Assembly (NCBI GenBank): GCA_051453625.1
Contig: JBOZIK010000001.1
Coordinates: forward strand, 154,496,838 to 154,560,837
Length of the DNA: 64,000 bases
From: Welwitschia mirabilis
Taxonomy: Eukaryota; Gnetophyta; Gnetopsida; Welwitschiales
Direction of reading: 5' to 3'
The position numbers and the translations under genes were made by a program. This document shows, piece by piece, positions 1 to 13,086 of this stretch (its first letter is position 1; every line of letters starts with the position of its first letter). Under the pieces are notes generated by a model. That model did not search any database. It was not told the origin of the DNA and was given only the letters and a program-made list of their open reading frames with translations.

Positions 1-930
1 TACCTAATGATATATGAAGATAATTGTAACCTCTCAAAATGTAATCACTTAAAAGTGTAATTTCCTTTTTGTAACTACATTACAAGTCAAAGGCTCCTAA
101 TCCTTCTCTCTCTTATGAAAGGGCCTTGGGTCCTCATTGTAAAGGATTTTTTTATTAGAAAAACATAGTGGAATACTTAGAGTATCAGGTTAACATGGCT
201 TTCTAAGAAGCTCCTTTGGGAGTGGACTTATTTCGAGGATAGTATACGAAGTATGTATAAACTTCATCTCATCTTTTAATGCAATGTATTTTCCTATTTT
301 AATATAAGAATAAGTTATTCATTCTTCGATTTCTAGTCCATGTGATCTTATACTTTTAATCCTTAGGTAAGACTATTTTTTGTTTTAATATAAAACTAGT
401 TATTCATTCTTTGATTTCTAGTGTACATAACCTTGTACTTTTAATCCTTAGATAAAACTACATTATCAAGTTCTATCAATATTAATCGAATTATTTAACT
501 TATTAGTTATAGTCATTTTCATAGTATGGATCTTAATTACAGTTGTCCTTATTAAGGGGCTATGAAGGACCAAAGTAACTATTAGATTCACCAATAGTCA
601 TGTGGTAAATAAGATTATGTTATCACAACTAAATCCATTATAACTTGATAATTTAAGCTTATGTTTCAAGAAAATTATAGGATATCATTAGAGTAAAGGT
701 GTACTATTTGACAAGTTAAGCTAGACCTTTAGAGATCATTCGTTTTCCTACATCATCAATCAAAGTTTAACAAAATATAAAACTTGATTTTTTTCTAATT
801 TTATTTCAAGATTAACAATCCTATTTTTCCTTTATTAAGTTTTATCCCAATGATCCCTATGGAAGAGTGATACTAGGTGCTTATCTAGTTTGTATTGATG
901 TTCTTCTTTATTTCACAACAAATAGATTTT
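1..930 (+). repeat. Left LTR-like copy (partial)
   Basis: Diverged copy of 5848-6812. Similarity runs from the first base of the window to about 920-930, after which comes a run (ttttggtgatcag) lying where a primer-binding site would be, too decayed to assign to a tRNA. Confidence 0.55.
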
Positions 931-3900
931 GGTGATCAGATTTTGATGAATACACTTTGAAGCTATTATTGATGATAATATCATGATAGCTTCACAGAAG
1001 GAGCATAATTTTTATTTTATTTTATTTTTTATTCTATATGTTTAAGTTCATTAATAATTGATACTGGTCCTTTTTATTTTAAGCTTTTCTTTTCTCTTCA
1101 ATTGTGGTTACTAGTCCATTTTCGGTGATACATAAATTAGTTAACCTAAAAAGCATTTTTATATCAGATATTTTGTTTTACAATTATAATAAGATTTTTA
1201 TAGGTTTTAACCAAAATAAGGATTAAGAAAGGCAAAAAACTAATATAGAACTCCTATGCTTTGCATATTTTTTATTTTATTTTCTATAAGTTTTATTTCA
1301 GTGCCTATTTTTTGTTTCTATTACATTTCTATATTTTTCTATTAAAGTTTCTAAAATAAAAAATTATTTAGGATTTATTTTCCTAGTTTTTTTTTTCAAG
1401 TTTGTAGTCATTTTAATTTTTGTTAAGTTTTCTTTGAAACCTTATAACCTGAACATTTTGTGCAAACTTTGTAAAACTCTGACTTTTTCCCCATAGAAAA
1501 ACTCTCAAATAAACTAATACTGCTAGTAGAACTAATTGATGCCAGTAGTCTTTTTTCTTAGAATCCCTCAAAACTTCATAAAAACCCTCTTTTCAACTTT
1601 ATAAAAACCTTCTAATATAAGGCCCCTTCTAAACCTTAAAAATGCATAAAAATGTAATCTTGTACTTAGATTTCATTGACTATTTTATGAAACTTAACAT
1701 GGATTAGGCATGTGATCCTTTTGGAAGACTATATGAAATACCCCTGAATACCAAAAATTTGTTTCCAAATCAAGGCTCTAATGTTGAAGATACACCTATT
1801 TACAATGAAAATTCCTATAATTTTACTAATCATATTTAAATTAAACAAATTATAAGAGATTATATTTAACATAAGAAAACTTTAGAAGGATTACCTTTAA
1901 TACAAATACAACAACCATACTATTTTAAACCTTGATATCCTTTTGACACTAGGAAAATCTTTAAAGATTAACTTTGAAGCCTTTAACTCCATCTGTATAT
2001 AAATCTATCTCTTTGCAACCTTAAGTTTGAGAGCCCTTATTTTGAATAAAAAGAATTTGGTCCTATATCTTTGACCATGCCATATAATCCTTAACCCTTT
2101 TCCTTTATCACCCTATCAAATTCCATCATCCTCTCATTCTTATCCATCAAATCAATAATATCCTTTGTCATCTATTTCATTAGAAAAATCATTAAGAAAA
2201 TTCATAGAGTTCCAAGCCTAATTTAATCTTGATCATCAACAAACTCTAGGTAATAATCCTCCTCACCTTCCATTTAAGAAATAATAAGGATCTTTATGTA
2301 ATCCCAAGTTCAAATCAACCAAAAAATCTCTTCTTTTATGAGAAAACTTGAGCAAATTTTCCAATAAATCAATAAGACACTCAACTAATAAAAAAAGCAA
2401 GAGATTCCTACATTCCATAAACCTAATCCTAGAAATCTTGAAAAACTTAAAGGGATTAAGGATAGTGAAATTAATGATACCCAAGCCATATTATTTAGGA
2501 GTGAGGAATAAATCAATGAGGATATCCATGAGGACCTTGAGGATAAAAACACATTAGAGAGTGAACAATCATTGGATAAAATTTTATACCTTAGAAGAAA
2601 ATTAAATATATCAAAGGCTAAGCAATCATTAAAAGATGGTCAATTATTTTAGGAAGGCTTTAACTTTGAGATTTATACAAAAGAGGATGAGTCAATAAGC
2701 AACATCAATAAGAATGATAACATCAAAAGAACCTTTCTTTGAATTACAACCATCGTCATATGAGCAACCACATGAGGAGCAATTCCCTAATAATTTTAAT
2801 GAAGAAGAGACCATTAGAAAAGATCCAATGTAGTATCCATCTAATGTTAAACATTTAACTTCTTCTCATTATTATGATTAGTCAAACATTTTAGCTTGTT
2901 TTTTTTCTTTTGAGCAAGATCCAAGACTTAATGAAGAAGACAAAATTTTATTAGAATTAAAACCACCTTTTTAGAACCTTACACATGATTCTTTTAATGA
3001 ACATGTACCTTGTTAAGTAATTTTCAATTCATCTTTGTCTTCCCCTCAAGATAATATCTCTCAAGAAATGTTAAGTAATCATAATAAGTTAAAGAATGAA
3101 CCATTTCTAAGTTTGAATGCATAGATCCTACTGGTTATAATAATATTCTCTCTAACTTTATGGATTCATGCATAAAAGTCTAAATGGATTCTCTCCTATG
3201 TCAAAATGCTTAGTAAAACTTTAACCCATCATCCAACCTTCATTTTGACACTCTTAAACCACTTTTTAAACATCACCTTGGAATATCCATTTCAAAATTT
3301 TTAGTTTTATTGTATACTTATAGATTAAATTTTTCCTTTAAATTAGATTTTTCTTCTATATTAGAATCAAATTGAAAAAAAATAAAAACACTTTTTGTTA
3401 ATGGCCTCTCTTTTTTAAAACCATCTAAGCACTACCACCTATATAATCATCACCTTAAACCCTTTCACTTAGGAAACCCAAATTTCACTCCTACCATAGA
3501 ATTAGCCATCATCTCCTTAAACCTCATCATCCACCTATTTCACTTTGACATCATTTAATCAAATTCACTAATCATCCATTTCTTCCATTCATCCATGAGT
3601 TCTTAAGACTTGATGACCTAGTTAGTGGTCCTTAATAATCAAACCATTAATAAGTAACCATCTTGTCAATATAAGTTTAACTAGAATTTAAGTGCACTTA
3701 TATTATTCCAAAAAAGATTACTCTTTTTTTTTATTTATCTTATTAAGATTAGTTTTACTAGAGGTCTCCAAATTTAGAAAATATGGTTAAAAAAGGTGGA
3801 AATCTACTTTCATACTATCTTCTTCATTCTTCACCATTTTATAAGAATAAGATTTTTCTTGATTAGGTTAATGAGCCAATGACCCCTCTTATGTGCATAA

Positions 3901-5847
3901 AAATTATTTAATATGAGAAGAAGAATAAAAAGAAAAAAAATATCTCTTTTTTAAAAAGCATATTTTATTTTGATCGACTAATTAGGTTTAGTTAATTGTA
4001 TTGGAGCTATGGATGCTCATTGGCAATGCAGCTTTAATGATTTATTTATGACATACTCAACTGCGTTAAGGCTATAGAGGCTTACTATCACTGTAGCATT
4101 ACTTTATTTAAAAAACATTTTTAATTCTATTAAAAGAAAATATCATAACTTTGGATGCTTAATTTAATCCAAATGCTTAAAATAAGAAATATGTGTGATT
4201 GTTAAAAAGGTAAATTATGGAAAGAAAAGTGAGATTTGGAGATACTATTATTTTTACTTTATTTAACTTGTGTACTTAATAATTTGCTTACTAATTTTTG
4301 AATTTTTATCAATGTACTAAATGAATATCTTATTTGTTAAAACTTTGATTCATTTAAATAAAAATAAAATTCAAAAAAAAATTGATAAATTGGTCATTAA
4401 TTTAGGTCTTCTATCTTTTGTATTCATAAGTGTTTAGATTAGTTTTCATTTTCATTGCTTTGCATTGTAAATAAAATCTTTAGTCATAATTATTTTTCAT
4501 CATGTACTTCAAATTTGCATTCTATCCCAGTTCTATTTATTTCATGTACCATTGAATTTATCTAGTAATACCAAACTTATTATTTCAGTTAATAAACCAT
4601 TTCCTAAAATTTAACTTGTAGAATCTCAAAATATCTGATGTTGTAGCTAGTCATTACCAGCATTACCATCCATTTTTCAATTTTCACTTCTAAACTCTTC
4701 TACAACGTTATCCATCTTATTTATAGTCATTTCAAATTTTCTATCTCTATTAAAAAAAATTTAAAAACTAAACTGGAATCCATTTCCAACATCATATTTT
4801 ACCTTTATATTTTTTTCATTTTGACATTTAGTCCTATTCTTCTCATCTTCATAAGAATTCTAATTTACAAAACAAGTGATTAATTACTATTTCTAAGAGT
4901 ATTGCTGATTTAGCATATTCTGTATTATAATTTTTTTATACATGTTATTATGTTGTATCAAAGCATTTTTCTAGCTTATAATATAATGAAAAGTCATATC
5001 ATGAAAAACTTTGTTTTCAAAAAAGCTTTATCATGTTCTTAAGAGTTGTATTAAATTTTTCTGTCTTTTAAACCTTGAGGACAAAGCTTAGTTTTGGTTA
5101 GGAGGTATGCCATCTATTTTTCATATAATTTTTTTGATTTTAATACCATATTTTAAAAAAATTGATCAAGAATTTATAAAAGTAATATCATCTTGGTACT
5201 TGAGTATTTTTTTCCTTAGATAATTTTCCCATGGTGATAATTTCTTTATCAAATTTTTTCTAGGAGTCTAGCAAAAGTTTGATTAGCGTGTGGGTTTACA
5301 TGTAAAAATTGACATTTAGACAAAGTATATTTAATTAATTTAGCTTACAAGAAGAGATTAAAATATCTATTTTATTATACAAATATTTCTTTTGCTCTTT
5401 ATAATATACTTTATAAAGTCATTTACTTTTCCATGACAATTTCAGGTTCTTTGCTACATTTTGGATAACAAGCTAAATTTTGAAAGAAAATCATCAAAAA
5501 AAGNNNNNNNNNNNNNNNNNNNNNNNNNNNTTGCTAGTCCTTTAAAGCAAACTACATCTAAAGTTACATTCTGAAATATTCATGGGAAATGGATCACATT
5601 CTATTTTTGTGCTTAGTGAAATATTAAATTAGAAATAACCATCAACTTTAGTAATACATGATAGAGGCATAAAGTAATATGTGGCAATGACATGTGTCAA
5701 TGTCATGGTGGTGATGTTGAAAACACATAGCAATAGCATCAATTAGTAGAGGCATCATGATCTAAAGAACATGTGTTGAAATAATCATGATAACCTTCAC
5801 CTAATATAAGAAGAAAACCTCCACCTTTCACAAGAATATGAAGATCT
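931..5847. other. Internal region, no recognisable gene
   Basis: AT-rich sequence between the two LTR-like copies, with a 27-base gap at 5504-5530. Short open stretches at 2263-2557 on both strands show no family motif. I see no RNA gene here. Confidence 0.5.
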
Positions 5848-6812
5848 TACTTAACACTATGTGATGAAAATCATAATACCTCAAAAGCACTGCCCAAAAA
5901 TGTAATCCCCTTTTTGTAATCACCAATAAGTAGTATAAGCCAAAGGTTCCTAACCCTTCCCTTGCCTATAAAAGAGCCTTGAGCATTCATTGTAAAGGAT
6001 CTTTTGGTTGGACAAACATAGTGAAATACTTGGAGCATTAGGTTGACATGGCTTTTTAAGCACCTCCTTTGGGAGTGGACTTGTTCTAAGGCTAGTTCAA
6101 GGAGTCTATATTAACTTCATCTTCATTCTTTGATGTAATGTATTTTCTTGTTTTAATATAAGAATAAGTTGTTCATTCTTCAATTTCTAGTACAAATAAT
6201 CTTATACTTTTAATCCTTAAGTGATATTATTTTTTATTTTAATATAAAATTAGTTGTTAATTCTTTGATTGCTAGTTCCTATAACCTCATATTTTAATCC
6301 TTGTGAAAGACTATATTATCAAGGTCTATTGACATTGAGTGAATTCTTTAAGTTAGCTTATTCATTATAGTTGTTACCATCTTATGGATCTTAAGTATAA
6401 TTGTCGTTACTTTCTATGTTTATGAAGGAATATGAAGAATTAAAGTAACTATTAAATTCATCAACACTTATGTGATAAATGATATTATATCACCTTGTAT
6501 CAAGCCATTACCACTCGATAATTTGAGCTTATGTTTCAAGAAAATTATAGGATATCATTGGAGTGACTATGTATTATTAGATAAGTTAAGTTAGAGATTT
6601 GGAGCTCATTTGTTTTCTTATGTTACCAATCCAAGATCAATAAAATCTAAAACTTTATTTTTATTTCTTTTAATTTTACTTTAGGATTGATAATCTTATG
6701 TTAATTCTATCAAGGTTTATCCTAACTGTCCCTGTGGAAGAATGATATTGGATGCTTGCCTAGTTTTTGTTGACTTTTAATTTTACACTACAATGAATAG
6801 ATTATGGTGAAT
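5848..6812 (+). repeat. Right LTR-like copy with TATA box
   Basis: Pairs with bases 1-930. A TATA box (tataaaag) at 5968-5975 sits about where an LTR promoter would lie; the left copy has a changed version. The left boundary is not resolved and may reach back towards 5531. The 277 bases after it, up to 7089, hold nothing recognisable. Confidence 0.55.
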
Positions 6813-7089
6813 ACATGCCAATTTCATAGTTTTATTTTTTTAAAACTATTATAATAAATACACTCTTGCGTTATTTTTCATAAGTAATTTAATAGAGATA
6901 TATTAATACATTTCTTTTTTACAAAAAGTCCTCTTTCTCTCATTTCTCTTTTTTTAAGTAACGATATCCTTTGTATCAAACATTTTCTTAGTTCCTAAAA
7001 TCTAGTTTTTATTATATAATGCATTATGATATGACATTAGAATCTCATACGTGTAACATATAGTAATAAAACACTATCATATAGGTGTG

Positions 7090-8240
7090 TGTTACAATTC
7101 CAAATTATATGTTTTTAATGGGGTATTTTGAGTAAGTTTATAGAACATCTAGATATGTTTAAATGGATTTCGATATTATTAAGAGCCAAGGATAAAATCA
7201 TGAAAACATGAAATTACCAGCATATTTGGAGGCATTTTAAATGATTTTGGATACTTTACATTCTAAGGAGGAGTTAATGATCTAAAGCCAATTTAACTTG
7301 ATTGAAGAGCTTTAAAAGAATGTTGTTCCCATAATCATCTTGATGAAAACCAAGACAACACTTAATTTTAGTCAATGCATTAAAACTTCACCTAACTTAT
7401 ACAATGTATTATGGGCCTCTTACACATCATTGGTATTTCTGTTATGTTTACTAGGATTGTCTATTTTTAAAGTGTTTTATTGTAATGAATACCTCCTTCA
7501 ACCTTGCTCTGCATTTTGTCTTCTTTGGCACTTGGAAATATCATGATAGGAGATCTAAGAATAGGAGGTTCATCCATTATTGTAAAGAGCAGCCTTCCTT
7601 GGTCTTGGGTTATGTCTCCTTCATTGAGTTACTATTGCTTTTTAATAGGATGTTGGTTTGACATTAATAAAAAGTTTCTTTTAGTTTTATTCATGTGCAT
7701 CTCCCTTATGGTTTATGTTGGTTATTAATTTATGATAGCTTCAAAGTTGATATAAATCAGTAAGGGCAACCTTTATTAAGGTTGAAATCGTTATTTTAGG
7801 TTTTCTATTGCATTGCATTTTACATTCATATAATAATACTTGCATGTTTTCTATATTCTATTTGATGCACTTTATAGCTTAGGTTAGTTAGGGTTAGTAA
7901 TAATTTCCTTGATCGATCTAGGTTATACAGGGCTGAGCTTGATAACAAAGATTTGGTAGTCGAATAAATATTTCATTTAAAATAGTTTTCATTTGCATTG
8001 CATTAGTGTGTTTACTTTACATTATTTTCTTGTATCATTCTATCTTTTGATTTTGAACCCAGAAAAATACCAAAAATAATTCACTGAAATTAATTCTCTA
8101 AATTTTAGTCTAGTGCATTTAATGGATTATGACATTCAGGTTCACTCCCTTCTATACTAATGTGTATGTTTATGCAAATATTTCTAATTAACAAGATTCG
8201 CTTAAGGATGTAAGCAGTTGCATAAATACACACTGCAACA
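7090..8240 (+). repeat. 5' LTR of the Athila/Tat-type element
   Basis: Starts tgttacaattccaaatt and pairs along its length with 15493-16652 (tgttgcaatgccaaatt). It ends near actgcaaca, just before the primer-binding site. Open frames inside it at 7340-7728 recur in the other LTR at 15908-16129 and are not genes. Confidence 0.85.
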
Positions 8241-8242
8241 TT

Positions 8243-8266
8243 TTGACATAAGTGTTGGGGAAGGCC
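8243..8266 (+). other. Decayed primer-binding site
   Basis: Directly after the 5' LTR the sequence reads tgacataagtgttggggaag. The usual site in this group begins tggcgccgttgccgggga (tRNA-Asp type); the spacing and the downstream ggggaagg agree, with several substitutions. Inferred from position and partial match. Confidence 0.55.
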
Positions 8267-9040
8267 ACAAGAGTTCGAGAATTGTTGTTACTCAAATAAG
8301 TGCCTTAGATTCTGATTCAAGTTATTTATTTATGATAGTGTTGTATTTTTAATATATATACTATAGTTTTTCTTTCCATAGTTTTTTAATTTCCATTCCA
8401 TAAATAATGCTCTGTCATCTCGATGATGGCCTAGGCTTAGGATCTTTCTATTATTTTTCTATAGTTCTATTTTCATTTTCCACCAGTTAATAAAATGATA
8501 TCATCTCCTCTGTCATCCAGATAACTCATCGGACGACTGTTAGTTTCTGTTTCTGCTCTATTTTTTTGCAGATCTACTTCCTTTATTTCTATTTCTTTCT
8601 ATAAAATGGTCGTTTCTGTTAACATCGGGATGATGAAAGATACAGTAATTATGCAAACATGTTTTCTAAGAATGCAGGAACATGGTACACTTAGTTAAAA
8701 AGATAAAATATCAAACGAAGTCTTGATCAAGGAAAATATCAGAGAAGCCTTAATTTACTTCAAGCTTAACCAAGATATGCATACCTCAAGTATGCAAAGA
8801 ATTTCAAGAATTGAACAAGAATATTTTTCTGATTTCATTATTTCATAATTAGATTTTTCAATTAAATTTAATGAAAAAACAAAAACAAGTAGCATTGTCC
8901 AATATTCTAATCATGATAGGGACTTCTAATGCAAATACATGTGTAAATACAAATGTTACATTGAAATATCTCATAGCCAATAGAAAAAAAAAAAATCCAA
9001 AACCCTTTTAACTTGCCTCATGGTAATGATATAGAACTAA

Positions 9041-9840
9041 TAAACTTAAATGCTTATTCAACATTTTTAAGAGAACCTAATGAAGATCCTTTCCAACATC
9101 TCGCTGATATAGAATGACTTGTGCTCACTTTAGGAAATGGAAAAAAATGAATTAGTTATAAAACTTACAAGATCATCTTTCCTATCACACTTAGAGAAAT
9201 AGAAAAACTTTGTCTTAAAACCATTCCTCATAAAAGTCTTAAAAACTTAGAGTTAAGTGCAAGAAGCCTTTATTAAAAGATTCATCAGTGAGAATACAAT
9301 GAGAAAAAGAAGAAAAGAAGTCACAAACTTTCAACAAAAACATAATGAGAATTATACTAAAAATTTTGAATGATTTATTATAGCTACTTATTCCAATACT
9401 ATTAATGAATTTTCTAAAGCATAGTTAATAGTTTATTTTTATAATGGGTTGAATAGTGAAATCAAACAGCTTGTTGATCTTTCTTGTGATGGCATCTTGC
9501 TAGACTTAAATTTAGATAATGCATGAAAGTTATTAGAAGTTCTAGTTAAAATAAGTTAAACTTGGCCTAAGCACTTTTAAAGAAAATCAAACTATAGGTC
9601 AAATTATAAAGGACTTAAAAGAAGTAAAACATGATAAGGAGGAAGAACAAAATAATCCAACCAATGTAATTAAGAATTTCACTTCTACTTTAGGGAAATA
9701 CATCAAATTTTAGTTGATGCAAAGGTAACAACTAAAAATAACATAATTTAAAAATGTAATATATGTGAAGATAACTCTCATCCAATAAAAAAATGTCCCT
9801 TATTACCAATAGGTAAAGAAAAATTATTTGAATAAGTATG
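9041..9840 (+). pseudogene. gag remnant with zinc knuckle (gypsy)
   Basis: Nucleocapsid/capsid polyprotein relic of the 7090-16652 element. Translating across stops gives FLREPNEDPFQHL near 9060 and, near 9440, FYNGLNSEIKQLVD, matching the 'F..GL....RQ.VD' region of plant gypsy gag. An intact CCHC zinc knuckle (C-NI-C-EDNS-H-PIKK-C) lies at 9755-9796, where gag would bind its RNA. Many in-frame stops and frameshifts; it cannot make a full protein. Confidence 0.8.
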
Positions 9841-9905
9841 TGCATTTACCTAAAGGCCTTTCAATTTTCAAAACTAAATGTAATATAAATAAAGAATAAT
9901 TGGGT

Positions 9906-10867
9906 NNNNNNNNNNNNNNNNNNNNNNNNNNNNNNNNNNNNNNNNNNNNNNNNNNNNNNNNNNNNNNNNNNNNNNNNNNNNNNNNNNNNNNNNNNNNNNN
10001 NNNNNNNNNNNNNNNNNNNNNNNNNNNNNNNNNNNNNNNNNNNNNNNNNNNNNNNNNNNNNNNNNNNNNNNNNNNNNNNNNNNNNNNNNNNNNNNNNNNN
10101 NNNNNNNNNNNNNNNNNNNNNNNNNNNNNNNNNNNNNNNNNNNNNNNNNNNNNNNNNNNNNNNNNNNNNNNNNNNNNNNNNNNNNNNNNNNNNNNNNNNN
10201 NNNNNNNNNNNNNNNNNNNNNNNNNNNNNNNNNNNNNNNNNNNNNNNNNNNNNNNNNNNNNNNNNNNNNNNNNNNNNNNNNNNNNNNNNNNNNNNNNNNN
10301 NNNNNNNNNNNNNNNNNNNNNNNNNNNNNNNNNNNNNNNNNNNNNNNNNNNNNNNNNNNNNNNNNNNNNNNNNNNNNNNNNNNNNNNNNNNNNNNNNNNN
10401 NNNNNNNNNNNNNNNNNNNNNNNNNNNNNNNNNNNNNNNNNNNNNNNNNNNNNNNNNNNNNNNNNNNNNNNNNNNNNNNNNNNNNNNNNNNNNNNNNNNN
10501 NNNNNNNNNNNNNNNNNNNNNNNNNNNNNNNNNNNNNNNNNNNNNNNNNNNNNNNNNNNNNNNNNNNNNNNNNNNNNNNNNNNNNNNNNNNNNNNNNNNN
10601 NNNNNNNNNNNNNNNNNNNNNNNNNNNNNNNNNNNNNNNNNNNNNNNNNNNNNNNNNNNNNNNNNNNNNNNNNNNNNNNNNNNNNNNNNNNNNNNNNNNN
10701 NNNNNNNNNNNNNNNNNNNNNNNNNNNNNNNNNNNNNNNNNNNNNNNNNNNNNNNNNNNNNNNNNNNNNNNNNNNNNNNNNNNNNNNNNNNNNNNNNNNN
10801 NNNNNNNNNNNNNNNNNNNNNNNNNNNNNNNNNNNNNNNNNNNNNNNNNNNNNNNNNNNNNNNNNNN
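9906..10867. other. Assembly gap (962 N)
   Basis: Run of N inside the gypsy element, between the gag zinc knuckle and the gag-protease linker. Long 'open' frames across it are artefacts of N. Confidence 0.99.
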
Positions 10868-11654
10868 GGCCAACATAACCATTGATAATTTATTTAATGT
10901 GCTTTAATAAACAATGTTAGCCATTCAAAAACAACAAGGGTTTCTTACAAATCAACCTTTACCAAACATAAATGAAATAAAAAGATATTAGAAAGCAGTA
11001 ACTAGAAGTGGAATTGATACAACATCACCTATCCATATAACTTCAACTTCCAAAAATGATGAAGAAGATGAGGAAGATGATGATATAGAAATCTTAGAAA
11101 CATATAATTTTCTTTCAACTTTCAATGAGCCTTCATGAAAAAATAAAAGGAAAAGACAAGCTACCTTGTATATTGATAAACTAAATAAAAATGCGATTTT
11201 TTATGAACATTTAAAAGAGTTAATGCAAGATATTAGTATAAACTTATCCTTTTGGAAACTCTTATAAGAAAATCCTAAATATGCTAAGTTGTAGAAAGAC
11301 CTGGTTAGAAGAAAATAAAAATGTACTATTCCTACTAGAGTCTTCCCTGTTTATCTTTAACTTAGTCATAAAAAGGCTTCTAAATTTAAAGACCTTAGGG
11401 CAGCAATGGTAAATGCTACTTTAGAAGAAAACAAAAAAATTAGAAAAGCTTTAATTGACATAGGAACAAGTGTAAACATCATGTCTCTTCATGTATGTAA
11501 AATACTTAGGTTAGAAGAAAGAATTAAACCAATACAAATCATGTTAGAATTAGCTGATACATTAATCAAGAAACCTGTGGGGATCATTAAAATCTTACTT
11601 ATCCAAATAGAAGAAGCCTTCTACCCCATAGATATGGTTACAATTAAAGTATAA
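10868..11654 (+). pseudogene. gag-protease linker and retropepsin (gypsy)
   Basis: The part up to 11400 has an acidic run (11058-11090) and the segment FYEHLKELMQDISINLSFW typical of the linker before protease in Athila/Tat elements. The open frame 11406-11654 (82 codons) is the aspartic protease: KALIDIGTSVNIMS carries the catalytic Asp in DIGTS where the family usually has D-L-G-A-S, followed by LELADTLIKKPVGII, the flap-like LADxxxxxPxG motif. This enzyme would cut the gag-pol polyprotein. It is the longest intact coding stretch of the element and ends at a stop at 11652. Confidence 0.85.
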
Positions 11655-12930
11655 CATGATGAAAGTTATCCATAACTTTTAGAAAGAGCCTTTTGTGTAA
11701 CCATCCACTGCATTATAGACACATGAATTAGATTTATAGAATGTCACATAGATAATAAGCAATACACTATTAGAGTTTTTGATACTGCTGAACAAGATAT
11801 GGGAGATGAGAAAAACTTTTAAAAAAAAAAAAGATTTAAATTAACTTTATTTGTATAACATCATTAGGTTGAAGAGAAATTGAGAATGTTACAAGAGTCA
11901 ACTTTACACAATGATCCAATAGAAATAAATAGTCCTAATCAGGAGAATAAAGAAGTAAAATTTATTAACAAGATGTAAGTCCAACATGTGAACTTAAGTA
12001 AGAAATTTTCTTATAACCATCAACATCCATTCCAATCATTCAGACGATAGTTAGGGATGGCATTCAAAAAAAGTAAAATTCAATAAAAGAATAATAAAAA
12101 CAATGAAAAAAGGGAAGATATAGCTACTGATAAGAAAATTGAAAAAGTACTCAACACAGTAAGGACAAAGACAACAATAAGGAGAAGAGAAATAATGAAG
12201 AACCTATATAATTTGGACCAAACTTGATGAAAAATAGATCTGGCATTTCCAATATAGTAATTCAACTTAAAGAGTCTAACCATGTTTCTCCATCCTATTA
12301 TCTTAAAAATACTCAAAGTAACATCCTTTCCTCTTCTACCAAATCCACTTTATCTTATTCCTCTAATGATAACTCTTTTCAAAAGTATGACATGGAATAT
12401 TTTGGACTTCTAAATTTTAGAAAATCTTTTCTTCTTGACAATCCATACTTAGAGCTGAGACTTAGGAAACTTCTTAAGTTTATTGAACCAAACTTCATCA
12501 TTCATCCTAAGAAGCTTTCTCCAAATTTTTTGATTCCTAATAATATCTTTAATCTTTTTCATGCTTAATATGAATCTTTAGATGAAATCTATCTTTGGAA
12601 TTCTTCATATCATTCATTTAATAATAGAGTACTCTTCCATGAACTATATGAAATTTTTACCTCTTATGTTGCGAATAAATTTTGTGGAGTCAAAATATTA
12701 CCTTGTCATGCATGTGTACCCTTTATGTTTTATAAATTGGTCTCAAGTAAAACACCTTAGGACCATAGCCTTAGGAAAATAAAAATTTCTTTTTCTTTCT
12801 TTTAAATAAAGTATTCAATAAGATCTAGTATTTGAATAAAACTTGTTTTTAGTTTGCTTTGATATTTCCTTTTAATTTCATGTTGTTATGATTTTGTCCT
12901 TGGTTTTTATTTTTATTTTCACACAACAAG
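11655..12930 (+). pseudogene. Decayed pol region, RT core missing
   Basis: Sits between protease and the integrase end of the gypsy element. No reverse transcriptase or RNase H motif (no YxDD) was found in any plus frame. An open frame at 12224-12568 (rich in Ser, Asn, Leu) has no motif I recognise. The spacing shows that about 3 kb of pol normally present here has been lost. Confidence 0.55.
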
Positions 12931-13086
12931 TTAACCTCTCGATGGTTAGGTCCTTATCTTTTAGAGAAAGTACATTCTAATAACTCAGTTAAGATTTTCG
13001 ACTTGAGAACTAAGGAGATTCAAAAAAATGGACAAAGGTTAAAAATCAATGAGTTAGTACATTTTGAACATCGTAAAAGCACTTGT
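12931..13086 (+). pseudogene. Integrase C-terminal domain (gypsy)
   Basis: Starting at 12931 the frame reads LTSRWLGPYLLEKVH, then KNGQRLKINELVHF. This is the SRWxGP(F/Y)...NGxRLK signature of the gypsy integrase C-terminal domain, which binds DNA during integration. It marks the end of pol. Confidence 0.85.

Larger units (their letters stand above)
1..6812 (+). mobile_element. Old LTR-type element, left end outside window
   Basis: Bases 1-930 and about 5848-6812 are diverged direct copies in the same order (for example both contain the run ctcctttgggagtggactt). This is the layout of two LTRs around an internal region. The left copy is cut by the window edge. No convincing gag or pol motif was found in the internal part, which is AT-rich and full of stops in all frames. 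A run near 5080-5110 (gaggacaaagc followed by ggttaggaggtatg) resembles the stretch that often follows the polyprotein in plant gypsy elements. It may be a non-autonomous or very old gypsy element; the family is not certain. Confidence 0.55.

Noticed and set aside
7340-7728. Two hydrophobic open frames
   Set aside because: They lie in an LTR and are not kept in the same form in the partner LTR.
9824-10907. Long open frames on both strands
   Set aside because: They are made of N; only a few real codons at each end.
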